Notes under the pieces: generated by a model
Databases searched by the model: none
The model's input: only the letters and a program-made list of their open reading frames with translations
What the model was told of the DNA's origin: nothing
Origin: an uncultured Chloroflexales bacterium
GTDB taxonomy: Bacteria > Chloroflexota > Chloroflexia > Chloroflexales > Chloroflexaceae
DNA length: 64,000 nt
Direction: 5' to 3'
Assembly (NCBI GenBank): GCA_937918935.1
Contig: CAKZSI010000072.1
Span: 16,049-80,048, forward strand
Made by a program: the position numbers and the translations under genes
Shown: positions 60,895 to 64,000 of the stretch, in pieces
Layout of the letters: every line of letters begins with the position of its first letter
Position numbering within the stretch: the first letter of the stretch is position 1

Positions 60895-62028
60895 CTACCC
60901 CGGGCCCTCATACACCCGCAGGGTTTCGAGCGCAGTGCGACGCCAGGAGAACAGGCTCGCCCGGCGCCGGCCCCGCTCGGAGAGGACGCGGCGCAACACG
61001 GGGTTGCTCAGCAACCGCGCCAGTCCCTCCGCCAGCTCGTGCACATTGAAGGGGTCCACCGTTAACGCAGCATCGCCTACCACCTCAGGCAGGCTGGAGG
61101 CATAGGCGCAGAGCACCGGCGCACCGCAGGCCATCGCCTCCAGCGGCGGCAATCCAAAACCTTCGTAGTACGAGGGAAAGGCGAAAACCGTCGCGCCGCT
61201 GTAGAGCGCCGGGAGATCGGCCTCGGCCACATTGGGCGCGAAGCGCACCCGCGCCTCAAGCTGGCATTCGGCCACGAAGCGGCGGGCGTCGCCGTAGCGG
61301 GGATCTTCGTGGCCGGCAATAACCAGTATCACTCCCGCGGACACCTCCGGCGCCTCGTCAAGCACCTCGCGCCAGGCCCGCACCAGCCGTTCGAGGTTCT
61401 TGTGCGGTTTATTGGATCCGACATACAGGACGTAGCGTTCCGGCAAGCCGTAACGCTGCCGCACCGCTGCGACGGCCTCGGGCGCCTGGGGCCGAAAGCG
61501 GCGGCTCGCAGCGAGGGGGGTCACCGCGATCCGTTCCGGCGACAGACGGTAGACGTGGGCTATGTCGGCACGAGCACTCTCCGAGATAGTGATCAGGCGG
61601 GTCGCGGTGCGCGCCGCGAGAGCCATGCTCAGGCGATAAAAGAGCCGCCCACGCCGCGAGAGCGCGCGCGGGAAACGCCAGCCGATCAGGTCGTAGATCG
61701 TCACTACCGAGGGGCAAGGTAGGCCCAGGTAGGGTTTGATGTAGTAGGGGGAATGCAAGACATCGAGACGCAAACGCCGCGCCAGGACGGGCAGGGCCAG
61801 GTGCTGCGCCGCTGAAAACGGGCCGACTCGAGCTTCGGCCAGTTCTACTCGCGGCAGGGCGCCCAGCGCCGCCAGGTCGTAGCGCCCCCTCTGCGCCCGC
61901 GGGTCCACAATGAGCACCAGCGTATGGTTGTACTCCAGTTCTGCCAGGGCTTCGGCCAGGCTAAGGGTATAGCGGCCGATGCCGGGAAAGTGGTCCGTGG
62001 TGTAACGTGCGTCAAGCCCGATGCGCAT
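60895..62028 (-). CDS. Family 4 glycosyltransferase (mannosyltransferase-like)
   Basis: The protein (377 aa) is a GT-B enzyme: IGLDARYTTDHFPGIGRYTLSLAEAL at the N-terminus, VTIYDLIGWRFP, ITISESARADIAHVYRLSPERI, then VLYVGSNKPHKNLERLVRAW and VFAFPSYYEGFGLPPLEAMACGAPVLCAYASSLPEVVGDAAL with the E-x7-E pair. The G-IGRY pattern is common in mannosyl- or rhamnosyltransferases for exopolysaccharide. ATG at 62028 (MRIGLDARY) was chosen; the upstream extension crosses a palindrome. It stands alone on the minus strand between the SH3 gene and phoU. Confidence 0.92.
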   Translation of the reverse strand: MRIGLDARYTTDHFPGIGRYTLSLAEALAELEYNHTLVLIVDPRAQRGRYDLAALGALPRVELAEARVGPFSAAQHLALPVLARRLRLDVLHSPYYIKPYLGLPCPSVVTIYDLIGWRFPRALSRRGRLFYRLSMALAARTATRLITISESARADIAHVYRLSPERIAVTPLAASRRFRPQAPEAVAAVRQRYGLPERYVLYVGSNKPHKNLERLVRAWREVLDEAPEVSAGVILVIAGHEDPRYGDARRFVAECQLEARVRFAPNVAEADLPALYSGATVFAFPSYYEGFGLPPLEAMACGAPVLCAYASSLPEVVGDAALTVDPFNVHELAEGLARLLSNPVLRRVLSERGRRRASLFSWRRTALETLRVYEGPG

Positions 62029-62137
62029 AGCCTGGCCAATTCGCGGTAGCGCCACGATCATCGGAGGGGCTTCGCCTCTCTGCCTCCCCCCATGGAACCA
62101 CAAAGTACCGGTTGCCCCTCTGCGTTCCGAGAATACA

Positions 62138-62146
62138 TGCTATAGT
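62138..62146 (+). promoter_or_regulatory. Extended -10 promoter upstream of phoU
   Basis: TGCTATAGT (62138-62146) fits TGnTATAnT. TTGCCC at 62112-62117 is too far (23 bases) for a standard -35 box. The transcript would carry a leader of about 160 bases containing a family D copy (62191-62206) and a family A copy (62261-62284). Confidence 0.45.
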
Positions 62147-62314
62147 AGTCGCAACGGCGCCGGATGTCCATGCGGCTGCGCCGCACTCCAGGGCTCATGC
62201 AACGTCTTTGGGGCGAGTACCAGACTCCGCAAGAGGACCGCACCCTTCCACGGGTAGGGGATGGGGAAACCTTGTTTCCCACTGTTACAACAGGCATACC
62301 GGAGGGAGCAGGAG

Positions 62315-62989
62315 ATGCCGCTGCTGCGGGAACATTACCTCCACGAACTTGCCGAACTGGAACGGGAACTGATTGCGTTGGGGAGCATAGCCGACGAGGC
62401 GATCCGCCGCGCGCTCTGGGCGCTCAAGCAGGGAGCCCTCGAAGAAGCGCAGGCGATTGTGCGTCGTGACAAGGTAATTGACGATGCGACCGATGCCCTG
62501 GTCCAACACGCCATTCAGATCATCGCCACCCAGGGGCCGGTAGCCGGTGACCTGCGACTGGTCAGTTCTTTCATGCAGGCCGCCGGCGAACTCGAACGGA
62601 TCGGTGATTACGCCAAGGGTATTGCCACTCTGACGCTACGTCTGGGTGGCCCACCGCCGGGTGGGGTTCCTGAAGCGATTGAGCATATGGCGGCAGTTAC
62701 CCGCCGGATGCTTAACGAGGCCCTTGAGGCCCTTGCCGCCCGCGACCCGACGATCAACTTGCGCCTCAAACAGGAAGATGAAGCCGCCGACACAGCCTAC
62801 GCGCAGCTCTTTGATGCACAGATCGAACAGATGGAGCGCGATCCGGCGATGGTGCGCCCGGGTACGTTTCTGCTGTGGATCGGCCACAACCTGGAACGCA
62901 TCGGCGATCGGGCGACCAATATCGGGGAGTATGTCGAATACATTGTACGCGGGGTGAAGAGCAGCCGGCAGGGCACATCCTGGGGATGA
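62315..62989 (+). CDS. phoU: PhoU, phosphate-signalling regulator
   Basis: The protein (224 aa) consists of two PhoU three-helix repeats. Each has the metal-binding E/D-x-x-x-D pattern: AAGELERIGDYAKGIATL in the first half and IGHNLERIGDRATNIGEYVEYIV in the second. PhoU links phosphate uptake by the Pst transporter to the PhoR/PhoB system and limits uptake when phosphate is ample. No pst or phoR/phoB gene is in the window, so it is an orphan here. ATG at 62315 has GGAGCAGGAG directly upstream; the earlier ATG at 62261 lies inside a family A palindrome and is unlikely. Confidence 0.94.
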   Translation: MPLLREHYLHELAELERELIALGSIADEAIRRALWALKQGALEEAQAIVRRDKVIDDATDALVQHAIQIIATQGPVAGDLRLVSSFMQAAGELERIGDYAKGIATLTLRLGGPPPGGVPEAIEHMAAVTRRMLNEALEALAARDPTINLRLKQEDEAADTAYAQLFDAQIEQMERDPAMVRPGTFLLWIGHNLERIGDRATNIGEYVEYIVRGVKSSRQGTSWG

Positions 62990-63038
62990 AACACGGATGT
63001 TCCTGAGAAAGCAAAGCTCTCCCGCGCCGGATAGAGGC

Positions 63039-63893
63039 TCACCTCAGACGGCCCAGGTCGCGCAGCACCTCACTTACGCCCCGCAGGCGCGTGCGTAACA
63101 ACCGCCGCGCCCGCGAGCTATCCAGGGCGCAGTTGCGCGGGCGTCGCACCGGGCTTTCGGCGCTCAAGGCGCCCTGGATGCCCGACGGGTCCACGTTCCA
63201 GGCACGGGCGATCATGGCGCCGAAGGCATAGCGGCTCAGGGCTTCGGCGCCGGCAACATGCAGGGGACCGCTGTAAGACAACCCGCAGAGTTCCAGCAGT
63301 GCCGCCGCCAGGTCCTCCACATAGATCGGGCAGCGGATCTCGTCGGTGAAGAGCCGTTCGGGGCTTCGCCCGGTAGCAACGTCCAGAACAAACTGTGAGA
63401 TGCGATCGATCGGCGCGAAACCGTAGATGAGCGATGTGCGGACCACAATGGCCCCCGGATGGGCCGCGGTCACCAGCGCCTCGGCCCGGGCCTTGGCTGC
63501 GCCATAGGCGCTGACAGGGGAGGGAGGGTCATCCTCGGTGTATGCGCCCTCGCGTTCACCATCGAAAATGACATCACTGGAGAGGTGGATGAGACGGGCG
63601 CCAACGGCGGCAGCGGCCCGTGCCACGTTACCCGCGCCCATGGCCGTCACCGGCAGAAGATCGGGGCCGCCCTGCCGGTAGGCGGTGTGGATCACCACCT
63701 CGGGCCGCAGCCGGTCGAGCAGATCTTCGACCGCCAGCGCGTCGCGCACATCGAGGGACAGCCAGATTGCCTCATCTGAGGGCGGCGCCTGGGTGTGGTA
63801 GCTTGCCGCCACGTGGTGACCACCCAGGCTCGCCTGGCGCACCAGAACCCGCCCGAGGTAGCCCGTACCGCCGGTGATGAAGATCCTTGCCAT
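63039..63893 (-). CDS. RmlD-like sugar-nucleotide reductase (SDR family)
   Basis: The protein (284 aa) is an extended-type short-chain dehydrogenase of the RmlD/dTDP-4-dehydrorhamnose reductase family. It has NAD(P)-binding IFITGGTGYLGRVLV at 4-18, VVIHTAYRQGGPD, LIHLSSDVIFDGEREGAYTEDDPPSP and the catalytic Tyr-Lys in SAYGAAKARAEALV, followed by VVRTSLIYGF. RmlD makes dTDP-L-rhamnose, which would complement the rmlA product at the other end of the window. Other members act on different substrates (for example MAT2B-like proteins), so the reaction is not certain. ATG at 63893 is the family start. Confidence 0.85.
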   Translation of the reverse strand: MARIFITGGTGYLGRVLVRQASLGGHHVAASYHTQAPPSDEAIWLSLDVRDALAVEDLLDRLRPEVVIHTAYRQGGPDLLPVTAMGAGNVARAAAAVGARLIHLSSDVIFDGEREGAYTEDDPPSPVSAYGAAKARAEALVTAAHPGAIVVRTSLIYGFAPIDRISQFVLDVATGRSPERLFTDEIRCPIYVEDLAAALLELCGLSYSGPLHVAGAEALSRYAFGAMIARAWNVDPSGIQGALSAESPVRRPRNCALDSSRARRLLRTRLRGVSEVLRDLGRLR

Positions 63894-63933
63894 AGGGGTC
63901 GTTATGCTGTTAGATGTCGTGTTGTGGCGGTTT

Positions 63934-64000
63934 AGTGGTACATCCGGCAAGTCACCTTACACGAAAGGGCTGGGAGGAGGGTGGGGGGGGGGGGGGGGGG
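63934..64000. repeat. Family F end sequence followed by an 18-base G homopolymer at the window edge
   Basis: AGTGGTACATCCGGCAAG (63934-63951) matches the ends of the element at 2939-3043. From 63983 to the last base every position is G, preceded by GGGAGGAGGGTG. The run may continue beyond the window, or it may be a contig end or a sequencing artefact. Confidence 0.7.

Noticed and set aside
1..64000. tRNA, rRNA, prophage or intact insertion sequence
   Set aside because: No TTCRANY-type arms in a cloverleaf context, no rRNA signature and no transposase or integrase frame was seen; a tRNAscan-SE and ISfinder search would settle it.

Overview
The window is high-GC chromosomal DNA whose genes point to the phylum Chloroflexota, most likely a Chloroflexales-type filamentous bacterium. 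The pointers are two CrtI/CrtO-type carotenoid flavoenzymes, a UbiA prenyltransferase, a K+-independent membrane pyrophosphatase, a FHA plus winged-helix regulator beside a kinase-NTPase fusion, Thr/Pro-rich extracytoplasmic proteins and lipoproteins with YPGP motifs. I assign the phylum with fair confidence. Phototrophy is only suggested: there are no reaction-centre or bacteriochlorophyll genes here. I recognised no rRNA, tRNA, CRISPR array, phage or intact IS element.

Layout. 0-6 kb: a leftward run rmlA-msrP-msrQ (sugar nucleotide synthesis and cell-envelope methionine sulfoxide repair), then an SH3/NlpC-P60 wall hydrolase and a DUF218 membrane protein. 6.5-8 kb: sbtA-sbtB, a bicarbonate transporter with its PII-like partner. 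8-13 kb: two convergent carotenoid-type flavoenzymes and a UbiA prenyltransferase. 12.9-18.9 kb: a 1,220-residue Ser/Thr kinase-NTPase-repeat protein divergent from an FHA-winged helix regulator, then an S41 protease. 19.3-26.3 kb: two peptide-ABC ATPases, a metallopeptidase lipoprotein, a THUMP-like methyltransferase, a hydrolase and a PLP sulfur-amino-acid enzyme. 26.4-36.6 kb: H+-pyrophosphatase, acyl-CoA dehydrogenase plus thiolase, a Uma2 protein, a PH-like membrane protein, a parvulin foldase, ssb and rpsF. 37-42.6 kb: a GT-C-like membrane protein and an ABC-2 permease with its extracytoplasmic partner. 42.9-58 kb: a membrane-tethered LuxR-Kelch regulator followed by a surface-glycan region (four glycosyltransferases or GT-C proteins, three methyltransferases, a flippase-like protein), a secreted repeat protein and a lipoprotein. 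58-64 kb: dual-specificity phosphatase, GNAT, SH3 protein, glycosyltransferase, PhoU and an RmlD-like reductase.

The rmlA and RmlD-like genes at the two ends, with the glycosyltransferases between, suggest much of the window serves deoxysugar-containing cell-surface glycans. The kinase/FHA pair, the LuxR-Kelch protein, the phosphatase and PhoU form a scattered signalling layer.

Intergenic DNA is unusually rich in palindromes. At least six families recur: (A) GGGGAAACC-G-GGTTTCCCC; (B) GGTTCAC-RCC-NRCGTT, in two places part of a roughly 165-bp composite; (C) GGGAGGGC-NNN-GCCCTCCC; (D) GGGCTSATGCAACGTC; (E) CCTCTCCA-N-TGGAGAGG; and (F) terminal repeats around AGTGGTNCATCCGGCAAG. A 156-bp, almost fully palindromic element sits between a strong promoter and a glycosyltransferase gene at 45.5 kb. 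Four good promoters share TTGCCY- or TTGCGG-type -35 boxes with TATAAT-like -10 boxes. Start codons given below often differ from the longest open frame; they were chosen by ribosome binding site, family alignment from memory, or gene overlap.
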